Source: Sclerodactyla briareus
Lineage: Eukaryota; Echinodermata; Holothuroidea; Dendrochirotida; Sclerodactylidae
Reading direction: 5' to 3'
DNA length: 64,000 nt
Assembly: GCA_026419785.1 (NCBI GenBank)
Contig: JAODTK010004320.1
Span: 165,375-229,374 of the forward strand
Positions 48,801 to 60,429 of the stretch are shown here, in pieces (the first letter of the stretch is position 1; every line of letters starts with the position of its first letter). The notes beneath the pieces were generated by a model, which saw only the letters and a list, made by a program, of their open reading frames with translations, was not told the origin of the DNA and made no database searches. The position numbers and the translations under genes were made by a program.

Positions 48801-49950
48801 TGTTCTTACCACTTATCCAAAGTATCAAGTAAGTCATCTCCTAGGCCTGTATATTAGCTTATATGACCCTCCAAAACTTTATTTTCCCAGACAACTCATC
48901 TCCTAGGGCCTCCAACAACCTACATGAGACGGTGATGACAGATCTTCCCCCAGAAAGAACTGCCTGTTATTCCTATTATTATTGCCTGTATTCATTCCCC
49001 ATCAGTGCTGACATACGATTTAACCAAACAGTCCCCTTCTACTGCTGCCTGCACCTGCAGCTCAGAGGGAGTAAAACAAAAACACAATGTAACAACCTCT
49101 CTCAACAGAGACCATCATTGGGAAGGACTGTGGGTAGACAACTTGGGGTAATTATTGGATTAATTAACCTCTATGTAAACTCGGTCCAGCCAGTTGCATG
49201 CTTAATCCACCCACCCAGTTTCAACCTGATGCATGTATTGTACGGGTTTTTGAAGGTATGAGTGAACGCGTGACGTACAGGAACGGGGAACGAACGAAAC
49301 GAAACTAACGGAACGAACGGAAGGAGAAAAATGATGACTTGTAGAGCTGCCTTACCCGCAGCTAAAAATATAGTGGGCTTTGCGTATTAGATATCTAGTA
49401 TGGAAACAATCGTTCACAGCAATAAGGAGGCCGTCATGTGTGGTTGCATGCAAATGATTGTGAAATTGCAGCGCAATAGTGTATGCTGTATGTAAGCAAT
49501 AACAGGGGATTGAACAGTTCATATAAGAATCTTGATGTTAAACTGGTACTTTCATTAACTTCTTCAGATCACATAGGACTCAAAACCACCTGTTTCCAAT
49601 TTTCCAGAATGTGGTAAATACTAAATCCAAGATGGCGGCCGTTTTTTAAGCGGATAATCGCTTAAGCGCCAACTATTTTGGACCTATTTGATGGATTACA
49701 GTTGTCCAGTATGTCGTTTTATAAATTTTGGGTCGTCATGAATATACTGAAGTCTTATTACCACCAATAACATACAGTTATAACGAGAATAATCGTCCAA
49801 TATGAGGTTAATTGACGCCAAATTGGCGTGGCACACCAGTCGTGTTCGTTTTGGCTTCCCGTAGTTTAGCAAACTGGATTATGCCAGAATTGTCATAGGG
49901 AGCAGTTTGCAAGAAACTAGCATGAAGGTTTCATTGAAGTGACTATATCG
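45868..49950. other. Unassigned region
   Basis: No gene recognised. Holds a C run at about 46101-46115, poly-T and poly-A runs near 47540 and 48172, and a short GAACG-rich stretch near 49280-49325. The 132-codon plus frame at 48863-49261 is open but shows no known domain; it lacks a signal peptide or repeats. Confidence 0.4.
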
Positions 49951-49956
49951 TAATTC

Positions 49957-50225
49957 AGCAGGTACGCAGAGATTTGTCATGGGGAAGGGGGGGGGGGGGG
50001 ATTGTGGAGGTCGGAACCCAAGGGAAGTGCGCCCCCCATAATGTGCCTCACCCTCCTATAGACTAATTAAGTACAATTCATGGGGCCCCTAGGATGCTTG
50101 CAAGACTTGCTAAAATCAACAGCGCAAAACTAAAACTCTTTCGTGTTGTAAACAAAAAATATTGATTCACTGGGTCCATGGGGGGGGGGGGTGGTTTGAT
50201 CAACCCCGCCCCGTGCGTACGCACT
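49957..50225 (-). mobile_element. hAT-like miniature element, copy 4
   Basis: Starts CAGCAGGTACGCAGAG, ends GTGCGTACGCACTG. The interior GGTCGGAACCCAAGGGAAG, CCTCACCCTCCTATAGACTAA, AGTACAATTCATGGGGCCCC matches copy 1 closely. Flanks TCGTAATT and TCGTCAAT are a possible imperfect 8-bp target duplication. It contains G runs at 49986-49999 and 50180-50191. Confidence 0.75.
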
Positions 50226-53200
50226 GTCGTCAATAGTCACAAAATGAAGTGAATAACATCCAATATAAAACACGTAGGAATTATTCTCAGCATAACTACG
50301 GGTATGTTGTTCTCAGTTCTTGTTCTCACTTCCTACGGGGTTGTTAGAGGAGAAGAATTGTATAGTAGTGTTCGGGCTCCATTTAGTTTGCACTTTTCAA
50401 TCTTAGGCTCAATCGTTATGATAAACTAGTTTGCGTATGGTAGTATTTGTTGGTCGTCGGCGAATTTTTTTGTAGTGATTTGGTTGCTAATTTTAGTCTA
50501 TGTCGTGTTGTGATTACTAATTAGGTCGATGAAGTAATCACAGGTGTTTAGCGTGTTTGTAGGATTTGTAAATTGTTTCAGTCCCAGTGCGACAGCCCTT
50601 GTCCGAAATGGTAGCCGAGTAGTGGGATTTTCCTCCGAAGTACGGATACCTTTACTGCCATTAACATGTTTATCAAGTCTAGATTATGAGTTTATGCTGT
50701 TTTCCCTTTCGTAGTGAGGGGGTGTTGTGACCCCAAGGTTTGTGACCTGTTTTAGTTTAGCATTGGTCATTCTGATAGTTGTTTCACTCATCTTTTTACA
50801 TGAGTGGATTACTCACTAGTTGTGTTTGCACTAGGTACTAGACAAAACAACGAGTGGATGATCCTCACCACAGCCCCCTGACTCATCTGTCCCCATCTCA
50901 CGAACTGCTTGGCCCGAGACACGACAGTAACGTACCTTGTGTCGGCTAGTTTGACTTGTATAAAAGAGTAAAAACGTAGCTGCCTGGATTTACAGTTCCA
51001 AGCCAACATAATCCCGAGTCCCGGTCCTTTCACGTAAGTTTTTTCTGCGCCTAACAGTGTCTCTAGCGCCTGTAAGCAGCGGGCCTAGATGAAGCATGAT
51101 AGAAGCCGGCCGTACAGTAATCGGAACGGTACTACGATCTGCAATTGGAAACCCCCCACAAGCCTTGGATGCTCCACCAGCTCTCTCTGCAATTTCTGTT
51201 CTATTTGTGGATCGAGACATCTGCGAGCAACAGCCAGTGCTGACCAACCACTTGACGTCGGCACTATAAAATTCATGTCATAATGGTTGGGTTTAGCTCA
51301 AGCTCTCGTGAATTGCTAACTTGGCATCCGATCTGGAGCGGGTGGTAAAACGCTAGAGCACCTGATGTAACGAGTTGGGCTCGTATGCTATGAATATAGG
51401 GTCAACAACCTCTCCACTTCATTCAGTCGAGGTAACCTTGCCCATAAAACTGCTCTTTCCCTTGCCGGTCATTGTATAGGCATATGCATCTTCTTCGCAT
51501 ATAATAGGCATGACTAGGCACGAACATTCCCATAGCAGTGGCAAGCCCCTTCATTGCGCCAGAACACTATGATGGATCTGAATGAATTCGTCACCTTCAT
51601 CATCAAGCGGATAATGCCATCGACAGTTCAGCGTGACGCTTAGGACATTGAGGTACGCAGTCACACGTCACTTGCAAATATGTTGATGAGAATAGAGAGT
51701 CCAATGGGGACAAGAACATGGGGTGACAAAATGCCGAAACCCCAGTATCCGACTTGGGAAGTATGATGCAAACGTATCATTTTGAAGGCAACTCTCCCTA
51801 AACCTTCCCCCCTCCCCGTTCTTCGCTCCTTTGCTTCTTGTTGGCAAATCATCGAAAACTGGATCTGCGGACAATTGTGGGACACATGTGTGCCATTACA
51901 ACACAATCCTAATGAGACCCGATTTTCTTCTTCTCTCTGCTACCAACACAACCAGGCCCCCCCCCCCCCCCACATCCTGAACTGGAAGAAGTGTGTGTTA
52001 AGGTGACGACACTCCTGACGGCTCAATAGAAATAAGCCGATCAGCCCACGTAAATCAGCAAACATGTCTTGACCAGCATCGTGATAGATGGCATGCATGG
52101 CTCTCTGTTGCAGAGATGGTTTGTTCAGAAAGGATGTCATAAAGTGTTTTTGCCAGGACCTTTCAGACTGTTGCAATTCGAGTGTTGACTACAAGTCGCA
52201 GACTACAGTGGCATATTTTCGATAACTACACTGTTGCAAACTCCATGAAGGACAGAAACCGGACAGCTCCGAACAGCAGGAAATAAACTGGAGACCAAAA
52301 TAGGAGATTCCACACCTATCAAATACTTTAAGGTATCCCTGGGAACCAGGATACTGAAAGCCAACCCCGTGCTTTATAGCGTTGCACAAAAGGCTCTCCA
52401 TCTGTGCAAATTTGGGCCATCATACCCACACCACAACGTGTTGTGTCCGTCCCAATCACAAAGCTGGTAACACCTGTCACAAGTACACAGGAGGAAGCCG
52501 ACACGTTACTGGTCTGCTACGCCAGTAGCAGTGAGTAGTTTGCTTAATCACGAAAACCGGCATATATACCTCTCTGACCCGATGTGTTGGTGCTCGTCTG
52601 GCGCAGGGTATACCAACATCAACACAAGAGAGTCTCTTCATCATGGGCCTGTGATCGACGACGAGTTAAACTCGAACCTATCTACATGGCCTTTGGCGCA
52701 GACGTGCAGCAGCTTTTGCCGGGATGCCACAGTCCACTGGACACGTTAAACCACTGGCCCCTCCAGGGGAAACACTACTAGGGTTGGGGGTTTGGTGTGT
52801 ATCCCTCTCCGGAGGTGCGGCTGGGTTGTTTTGAAACAGTGCGTGGTGAAGGCTTTTCTAACATGGGTAGGAATCACTAAGCACTCCGTGGCATATGTTC
52901 AGCAGCTCAAGGCTCCCAGGGTGTAGAGAAACCAGAAACCACCCACCTCCAACTCAGGATCCATAACGATCACATCCTGTTAAGCAGACATCCAAGCTAT
53001 CATCTGTTGCAGGACACAGTAGCTGTTTCCAATTCTTCCAGACCACCTGATCGTTGGGAATGGAAAACAACTAGATGTACGGACGTTGTGTTCATGTGAA
53101 TTGGAAAGTTCCACGTGTACCGATGCTGTCGTCGGCCTCGTGAACTATGTATTGGCCAGCAAAATGCCGTGGACCATGTTTCTTGCAAGAGCAGATTAGC

Positions 53201-53550
53201 TTGCCATGCACAGAGCTTTGCAGTGTTAGGTTCTGAGGATCATGTACGATTTGCGAATGAGAAGAAAGTGATGATGATGGATACAGCGACAGTGTAATTA
53301 CTCAATAACGTGGCAGTAAACGGCATCCGGGTACATGTGTATTGAAGCATCCATTTGATATGTGCTGAACACCATTTTGTTTCCCCCATGTTTGTTGGAC
53401 ACATAACATGCCCTAGGTAAATTTCCATACCAAAATGGTGATAAATGTTTGATTTTTTCTGTATTGGTGGCCACTATCTTGGCTTATCCCCAACTTAATG
53501 AAGCATTGAAACTTCTGGAGAGTCACATCTTGCTGGACGTAGATCTGAAA
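50226..53550. other. Unassigned region
   Basis: No gene recognised. C run at 51957-51970. Overlapping open frames of 60-85 codons occur at 50990-51283 and 52531-53297 on both strands, and none has a motif I can name. Confidence 0.4.
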
Positions 53551-53555
53551 CTGTC

Positions 53556-53697
53556 GGAGGGGGGGGGGGGGGGGGGGGGGGGGGTGGGGTGGGGGGGGGG
53601 GGGGGGGGGGGTGGGTGGGGAGGGGGGGGGGGGTGGGGGGGGGGGGGGTTGGGGGGGGGGCGGGGCGGGGGGGGGGGGGGGGGGGGGTGGGGGAGGT
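53556..53697 (+). repeat. Near-pure poly-G tract (about 140 bases)
   Basis: G runs broken by single T, C or A and one TT. It gives long poly-Gly frames on one strand and poly-Pro on the other that are artefacts. Such a tract could fold into G-quadruplexes and is hard to sequence accurately, so its length is doubtful. Confidence 0.97.
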
Positions 53698-54055
53698 GCA
53701 TAATTGAAATTCATGGTGGGGTGGAGTCATTGTTCCGGCAGTTGTGCTGGAAAATTTTGTCAGGTAATATCCATGATATATAAGTTTGGAACCTCAATTC
53801 ATACCCCCCTACCCCCGCCCCCCGCCCTATGCATCTATACCATGTTCTTCATTTATTTTTTGCTTTTTTATTTCCTTATTCATTTTTTAAATGTTTTCCT
53901 AAAAATATTGTTTTCTAAAAGATGATTGTTCTGAAGCGACTGGTCCCCTTTTCGCCGCGATTTGCGCCCTTTCACACCTGGACGAAGATTATATTGGTTA
54001 TCACAAAAATATCCTTAGATTATCATTCATACATTTACGTAAATATTCTAGTACA
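53698..54055. other. Unassigned AT-rich region
   Basis: No gene recognised; T-rich sequence at 53840-53920. Confidence 0.4.
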
Positions 54056-54059
54056 ATAC

Positions 54060-54320
54060 AAAAAATAGCGTTTTTTTCCGAAATTTTTGGTGAACGCCAT
54101 CTTGGATTTGTAATCGATCTGATGTGTTACATGGACCGTTCATACAAATTTAATACAACCATATAGTGATACGAAAATCTTGCAAAAGCAAAAGCATGTT
54201 GATAAATAAGCCTTATAATTGTGCTATATTGAGACATCGTTAAAATAATATCAATTTATCGTTTTTTTCGGTATGTTGCTGACGGCCAATCTTGAATTTT
54301 GCCACTGGAACATGAATTTA
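54060..54320 (+). repeat. Two-unit repeat of about 190 bp
   Basis: GCGTTTTTTTCCGAAATTTT followed by GGTGAACGCCATCTTGGATTT at 54067-54115 is matched by TCGTTTTTTTCGGTATGTTG followed by CTGACGGCCAATCTTGAATTT at about 54259-54300. Other parts do not align clearly. Confidence 0.45.
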
Positions 54321-56115
54321 AACATGGAAACAGGTTTGTTTTTTGTTCCGTGTGATCATAAGAAAGTAAAAATGCACAATTTTCCTTTTTCCAAATTCTA
54401 TATGAAAAGTTTCACTAAATACCACAACAGCATATACTACGAAGTGAACCACTAAATAGCACCATCCTGGTATCGCAATAGAGCTCTGCAAGTGCTGTTT
54501 GGACATCTGGAGGTACAATTCCCTGTAAGGAAAATCTTGTACCCTAAGGTAGCGCTCGCTTGATGACCCTTTCATGCATTTCGTCCCCCATCTAATTGAG
54601 ACTAACAGTGGGTTCTGTGAGTGGTTGAGTTGGTTTCGGAATCACTACCCTGAAATAACGTTTCACAGGGAATATGTGAGCCGTGTACCGAGTGGCAAAT
54701 TATCCCCGTTTCCAGCGGATTGGAACTGCTAAATGGCTCCGCAATTTCATGTCCGACGATCCGAGGGGTATAACACGTTAACACATTTCTTGGTTCTCTT
54801 CGTGCTATATGCGCCCGCCTTTGGATAACGCATTCCATGCACTTTTCGCGTCCGCCCCCCCCCCCCTCCCTCACGTTGCGAATACATGATCCTTGTATTC
54901 GTTGGTTTGTAAACCACACGCTGAACTCATAGGGGAACATGGCCAAACTGAAGATTTTTTTTTCTTTCTTTCCTTCTCTCTTTGGGCCACGGTTAAAATG
55001 GCACATTCAGATAATTGTGCCATTTCTGAAGAAAACAGTTGCTGAACGGGAGCATTACATACAGACTAGGTAATACAAGGTAAGGACCCTACTAGTCGTT
55101 TCCGTTTTCTTTCCGAGTCCACTGATCATAATATAGCCGCAAAATACAATTTCAAATTGTGCATTGGTCTTGTCCGATTGCTATATTATTGTATAATATG
55201 GCATATTTCAAGATTGTCCAGAACTACTACAATTTTTGTACATGTGATCGGCATTCTATTATCGGAAAAGTGGACTCTCCAGCATTATATAGGTCTTTCT
55301 TCGGAAAATATTGCCCGGCCTTGCGTATATTGATCTTGTTGTTTCTTCAAAATCCTCGGGAAATATTAGGGACATTAGATAGTCCCCCACAGAAATTGAC
55401 TAATAGCGTTATAACGAACCTAATTCATTTCACAGGGTTTGAATCACCTCGTATCAGCAGTATTCCCTCATATTTGCAGGATGACACTTTAACAGTTTCA
55501 ACCAATCGGTGATTTGCCTGAAACCAAATATTGTATTTTGAGTGATTTCTAAGGGTTGCGGAAGCCAAATTGAGGCTCAGCTAGGAACCCTGCCGTATTG
55601 ATCGTGGATGAGCACCGGCGCTAAACTCGCCTTTCTTCTCGACTAGTGCGCAGATTATTAAGGCGGGGGTGTAACTAATCCCAACCTGCTCCCGGGACCG
55701 TCGTTTTACGGCCCCATCGAATCACGCCCCGGACCAATTTCTCGGAACCTGGAGGAGCAGAATTCCAGTTCAACGGGAATGTTACAACCGAGGACGTAGC
55801 AAACCCCAGTAACCCCGGAAAATCCCACTGTTCCATAGGGGACCAGAAGTGAAGACAAGGACTCGCCCATTGCATGATTGCAACTGCACGTACAGCCACC
55901 AGGAAAAGCGTCCGGTGCCTATGGAATTCGAACAAGGAATATTGCGGTTGTAAAGTGCCACTGATACCACTCTACCATTCTTTCGCTACTGTTGCGGGTA
56001 CTATTCGACCACGTATAATGCGTGATAGCCCCCTCAATTTCGAAACGAAAAAACGGCTTCCTCCCATAGTGGTGTGTCTGCAGACTAACCTTCAAAGTGG
56101 CTCCTTAAGCGTAAT
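54321..56115. other. Unassigned region
   Basis: No gene recognised. C run near 54856. The 134-codon minus frame (54602-55006) and 117-codon plus frame (55159-55512) show no known motif. Confidence 0.4.
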
Positions 56116-56119
56116 TTCC

Positions 56120-56245
56120 CACGGAGGGGCGACGCGGACGCGGGCGGCGCAGGAACCGGACGCCGGGGCGGGCGCGGGGGCGGACGCGGGCCGGGTGGTC
56201 CTGTTTTCCACGAGGCGGACGCGGGACGCGTGTGGGTGAGGCGGG
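56120..56245 (+). repeat. GC-rich GCGGACGCGGG minisatellite
   Basis: Degenerate GGACGCGG and GGGGCGG units over about 120 bases in otherwise AT-rich surroundings. It accounts for the Arg/Ala/Pro-rich frames on both strands. Related short stretches occur near 10636 and 32710. Confidence 0.75.
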
Positions 56246-58020
56246 CAAGGGTGTTGAGCTTGTGCCATGGCTTCCCGGTGCATTTCTTTCTTCTCATACC
56301 ACTCGTCAAAATTGGTATTCATCTTTAAGCTCGCCTTGTGTCCAGAACTTGGAACACTCATGTGCAGCACTGGGTGCTGAAATATTGAAAGCTTGTGTCT
56401 CAAATTTGTAACATGGTGCAGGCCCATAGTCAAAGAGGAGGCCTTTTCCCTGCCCGCCCTGCTCGGTGATACCTAAACTCTATCAATTACCGGCACCCCC
56501 GCCCACCCCCCCCCCCCTCCTCCCCGATCATGCACTCCCCCCCAAGTCTGTTTATGGCCCGGGCAATATATATTGTTTCAAGGCATGCACATTTGACATG
56601 TCAGGCATTCCAACTATGTAAACTTTTTTTTAATAGGAAACAGTGTCGCAATTCTCAACGCTTCTTCAGGTCTGACGCACCATATTACATTTCAGGGGCG
56701 CCCTGAAATGGGTGCCTCAGTAACATATCCTCTTATTCGGCAAACTGAATTGGCCCTCCCATACAAAAAAGCATCGCGTGAAGAGACAGGCCGGTAGCCA
56801 CACTTGAAGAGTTTTGGGAGGGGCCAAACTTCGGTGGGATAATTATGGATGCAGTAAAATGGTCCAAGTTATACTATATATAACGATTTTGGCCACTCTG
56901 CAACATGCCATAACTCCCTAGTCGTTTAGTAGCATGGGCTGGGACTTCCCTCGCCACACTTATTGTTTTTACAACTGATAGTACAAGATGCTCTTCACAA
57001 AGGCGAGTCATGACATGCATGCCCCCATTTCATACCGGCACGCCTTTCCTCGCCACCAGCCAATTACGGTAGTTTCTATTGAGACAAAGCGGATAGGTCC
57101 TTCCTAAGTTAACGTACACTAGCTGTCATTTTAATCACCCATATAACTCGCTATCGACCACCCACAATGAGGCTTTTAAATTATGGTTCGAAAACTCTGG
57201 TCATCTCCGACCTAGCTTAACTCACACACCCTCGACGCTGCTTGGTATGGTTACGAAATCGAACTCTTGCATTTATTGCCGATTTTTCGTTTTGAATAGC
57301 GCCCTTATGGGCAAAAGTTTGGAATTGGATAATTTCTTTCAATGATAGATATGGCGGAGTGCCTCTAGAGAAATGTGGGGTACAGAAGTACAGCAAAACC
57401 TTGGATGGATGACACCCCAGGACGGCCGTTCACAAAGTTTCATCACACTACTGTCCCAAACTTAGCGTCTTGACGACGCTATTGACTGGAAGGTCAATTG
57501 AACTCAGCCTGGTCGGGACAGTCATAACATTTCGTGCAGGTCCATATTGTTCGTCACCATAGGCCATGCCAAATACTAAATACTTGTAAATTTATTTTTT
57601 CCTTTCAACTTTTTTTTGCTTTATTGGCTATAGTCAAACTGGTACATAAATGGAATATGAACGGGAATGGTACGCGGGAAGAAAAATATTGGGAATTCCT
57701 ATCTTATCCGGTAACCACAAATAAGACCACAGAAAAGCATGTCTAACATCTCCGACGGAAAATCCCAACCTCGCAGTTCAAGTCAAGTGTTTTCTACTTG
57801 CACTTGCCCCCCTTTGCCCCCACCCCCCCCCCCCAAGAAAAAATATCGACAGGCCTATAGTTGTTTAGATAAGACGTTTTAGTTTCCTCTTTGATATATT
57901 CATGTGTTGGAAGCTAAGCTTCTTTATATCACTAGTTGGTACCAGTTTGACGTCCACAACGAAATTTGTCCTGTCACGGTATAATTCTGAAATTTTAGAA
58001 AAATATCAGTTGAATTGACT
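56246..58020. other. Unassigned region
   Basis: No gene recognised. C runs near 56508 and 57822. The part next to 58.0 kb may be the 5' region of the LINE that follows. Confidence 0.4.
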
Positions 58021-58028
58021 AACATCAG

Positions 58029-58650
58029 GTGACGTTTACTTTCTGCGCAAACGGCACCCGATATCCATGTCCAGGATTTTTTTTTCCGCTTTTTGGGGTT
58101 ATGAGTCCGATTTTACAGCATGAGCGAGAACCCAATAGCACAACTCGGGTTTATAAACGCAAAGGGGGAGGCTTACTCACTTCATGTCACCTACTCGTAT
58201 TCAATTCTATACCTACACCCAAGCTATCCGTTATTTGCGATCATAGGATTCTGATTGCTAATCCAATCGCGTACAGTAGTAGTAGTAGGTTGAGTCTCGT
58301 CTATCCGACTGCTCCAGTGCATCATCCCGCCACGTATCACATCTGCGCCGAGGTTCTTGCTTCCTCAAAACTGTTAATGATGTCCCTGAATGGCGATTAC
58401 GATATTTCCAAGACACGGTGCTCAACGGGTCTACCCAACTGGCCTCATAGTAGATAATGTCTCCATGCTTCTCTCAGAGCGCTCTTCGCTGGAGCTCTAT
58501 CTTGGAGGTCCGCGCCTTACCGAAAAATCTCAAACGTCTATGTGCTTACAATACGGTGGAAGGGAGTTGGTTGGTCACATCATAGAGTTCATCGTTTCGT
58601 ATCCAATTGTAATTGGTCCCTCTGATGTTGAGAAATTGCGGAGTGGTCTT
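58029..58650 (+). mobile_element. Non-LTR retrotransposon endonuclease-domain remnant
   Basis: Two overlapping plus-strand frames (58029-58457 and 58390-58755) carry in order RKGGGLL (about 58161), SLNGDYDISK (about 58387) and RLTEKSQT (about 58518), then GPSDVEKL (about 58616). In the apurinic/apyrimidinic-type endonucleases of LINEs the matching features are the GGGV loop, the GDFN motif, the PTR segment and the SDH motif, at similar spacing. The shift between frames near 58.4-58.45 kb marks a frameshift. In an intact element this domain nicks target DNA. The catalytic His of SDH is not visible here. It lies on the same strand and about 1.8 kb upstream of the RT domain at 60430, so both may belong to one element. 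Confidence 0.5.
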
Positions 58651-59440
58651 CTTTGGAGGTACAATTTTGGTGATCAGATTACTTCGTTGTACCCCACAGT
58701 TCGGCATTTATCTCAGAAATACTTTGTATTAGGGCATCGAAAATCCGGAGTTTGATGTTTGACCCTACTCGTCTGCTCTTGAAAAGTGTTGATAGAGTGT
58801 TGACAGCGTTGTTTGTTATACGATTCTCTGGTTAATGTCTTCTCGGTTCCCACCAACCTTCCTCCATATTTTACATTTCTTCCAACTTCCATTGGGGGCC
58901 ATTTCTGTGATTAAAATTTCTCAGTTGGGTTCGTGCTGTATTAATTTTCAATTTCTTCTTGTCATTTCTCAGTCACTGCTCTTCAATAGTCTTGTATTAT
59001 ATGTTCACCCTCGATGCCATCAGCGTACGTTTGTCCCGTAAATTGTAGGTATTATTATTTGCACTGTATTCATGATCAACTACGAGGCCTGGGTTGGATA
59101 ACTGCATCAGTGTCATTTTCATCCGATTCAAAAGTTGGGCCAGGTATGTTTTAAAGAATAATGCACTCGCCCTGTCACCGCTGGGGGGACCCCATGTTCG
59201 TGCTGAAAGGATTTCCTAGTTTGCGCGTCTAACTTTTGACTGTGAATGAAACATCGTTCAGTATGTGAAATGAAATAGAGACGTCGTTCTCCAGAATCGT
59301 TGCCAATCCTTTATTTTTCATCCATTTATCATTTATTTATTTATTTATTTATAGCCATGACTGTTATTTTGTTGCAATAACAGTCATTGCACTTTTGCCA
59401 TAACAGTCAGCTGGTCAGAGTAACACAACAGTCGAATACT
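58651..59440. other. Unassigned stretch between LINE parts
   Basis: Could be the decayed linker between endonuclease and RT domains. An (ATTT)n microsatellite lies at 59330-59352. Confidence 0.4.
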
Positions 59441-59486
59441 TGCTCGATTTGCTGCGTCTTAGTGAAGTGAACGCTACGTTTTCCCA

Positions 59487-60350
59487 CGCAATGTGCGGTT
59501 GCGAAGGGGCCTTTGGAAGTTTATGTTTACCCGCGCAGATCATGGGAAACTATTCTATTAACTGGAGAGGCAAACGACGCCTTCAATATATTGAATGCAA
59601 TTTGACAATGTCCCCATCCCGGATGAACACTCGATCACACAGCCCTTCATGTGCGTTAAAGTGTTTTGACCGTCTCAGGTACAGTGCTACTCTACCGGGG
59701 AACAAATTGACGCAGAAATTTCCCCTGGACAACGAGAACTGACACGCGGATTACATTTTCGTTGGCGTTTAAAATTGTTTTGATCAACTACTACTCAACG
59801 GTCTGTGTTACTCATATCGCGGACTTTTTCAGGTCGGCGGCGTCCCGAAGACAATGCAAAACGTCGCGTACTGCCATTTTACACAGCTCGGCGCAGCCCC
59901 TATAGGAGCCGTTAAGCGTTGGATTGCGGGCCTAGGTGGCGATCCGGCTTTCAGCAAAGATCATGGAGCTAATATTAACTGGAGAGGCAACGCGCGCAAA
60001 TATATTGAAAGCAATTTGACAATGTCACCTGGACCCGGACTACCACGCGATCACCTTCATGTGGCGTTAAAGGGTTCGACCATCTCCTGGTATGTGCTAC
60101 TCTACCGGGGGACCACTTGAGGCAGATTTCCCCTTGACACGGACTGACATTTTCGTGCGTTAAATGGTTTGATCAACTACGGTCCGTGTTACCCTTTCGG
60201 ACATTTTCAGGTATCGCTTCTGAAGACAATGCAAGACCTCGCGTACTGCTTTTTCCTAACAAGACACCAACGTCAGCTCAGCATAGGGCCGTTTAGCGTT
60301 GGCATTGCCGGGCCTAGGGTTGAGGTCCATGTTCACCGTCCGAACCCTGC
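59487..60350 (+). repeat. About 400-bp tandem repeat, two full and partial units
   Basis: ATTAACTGGAGAGGCAA followed by TATATTGAA(T/A)GCAATTTGACAATGTC occurs at 59557 and 59974 (offset 417). GAAGACAATGCAA followed by TCGCGTACTGC occurs at 59847 and 60222 (offset 375). CAGGTACAGTGCTACTCTACCGGG-type sequence is also repeated. Offsets differ because of indels. A third, partial unit ends near GGCATTGCCGGGCCTAGG at about 60317. It sits between the LINE endonuclease and RT parts. Confidence 0.75.
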
Positions 60351-60429
60351 GGTTCGGCAACGCACTGCTAATACGGTGTATATGGTACGCAATGCAATTT
60401 TCACAATCGATCGAACTACGCAATAGTAA

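Noticed and set aside
48863..49261. 132-codon plus-strand frame as a host gene
   Set aside because: No recognisable domain, signal or splice context; the length is within chance expectation for a 64-kb window in six frames.
52531..53297. Cluster of short plus- and minus-strand frames, some Cys/Arg-rich, considered as a domesticated transposon gene
   Set aside because: The Cys and His spacing does not match any zinc-binding or transposase motif I know, and frames overlap on both strands.
53413..53783. Poly-Gly and poly-Pro open frames
   Set aside because: They are direct translations of the G tract at 53556-53697.
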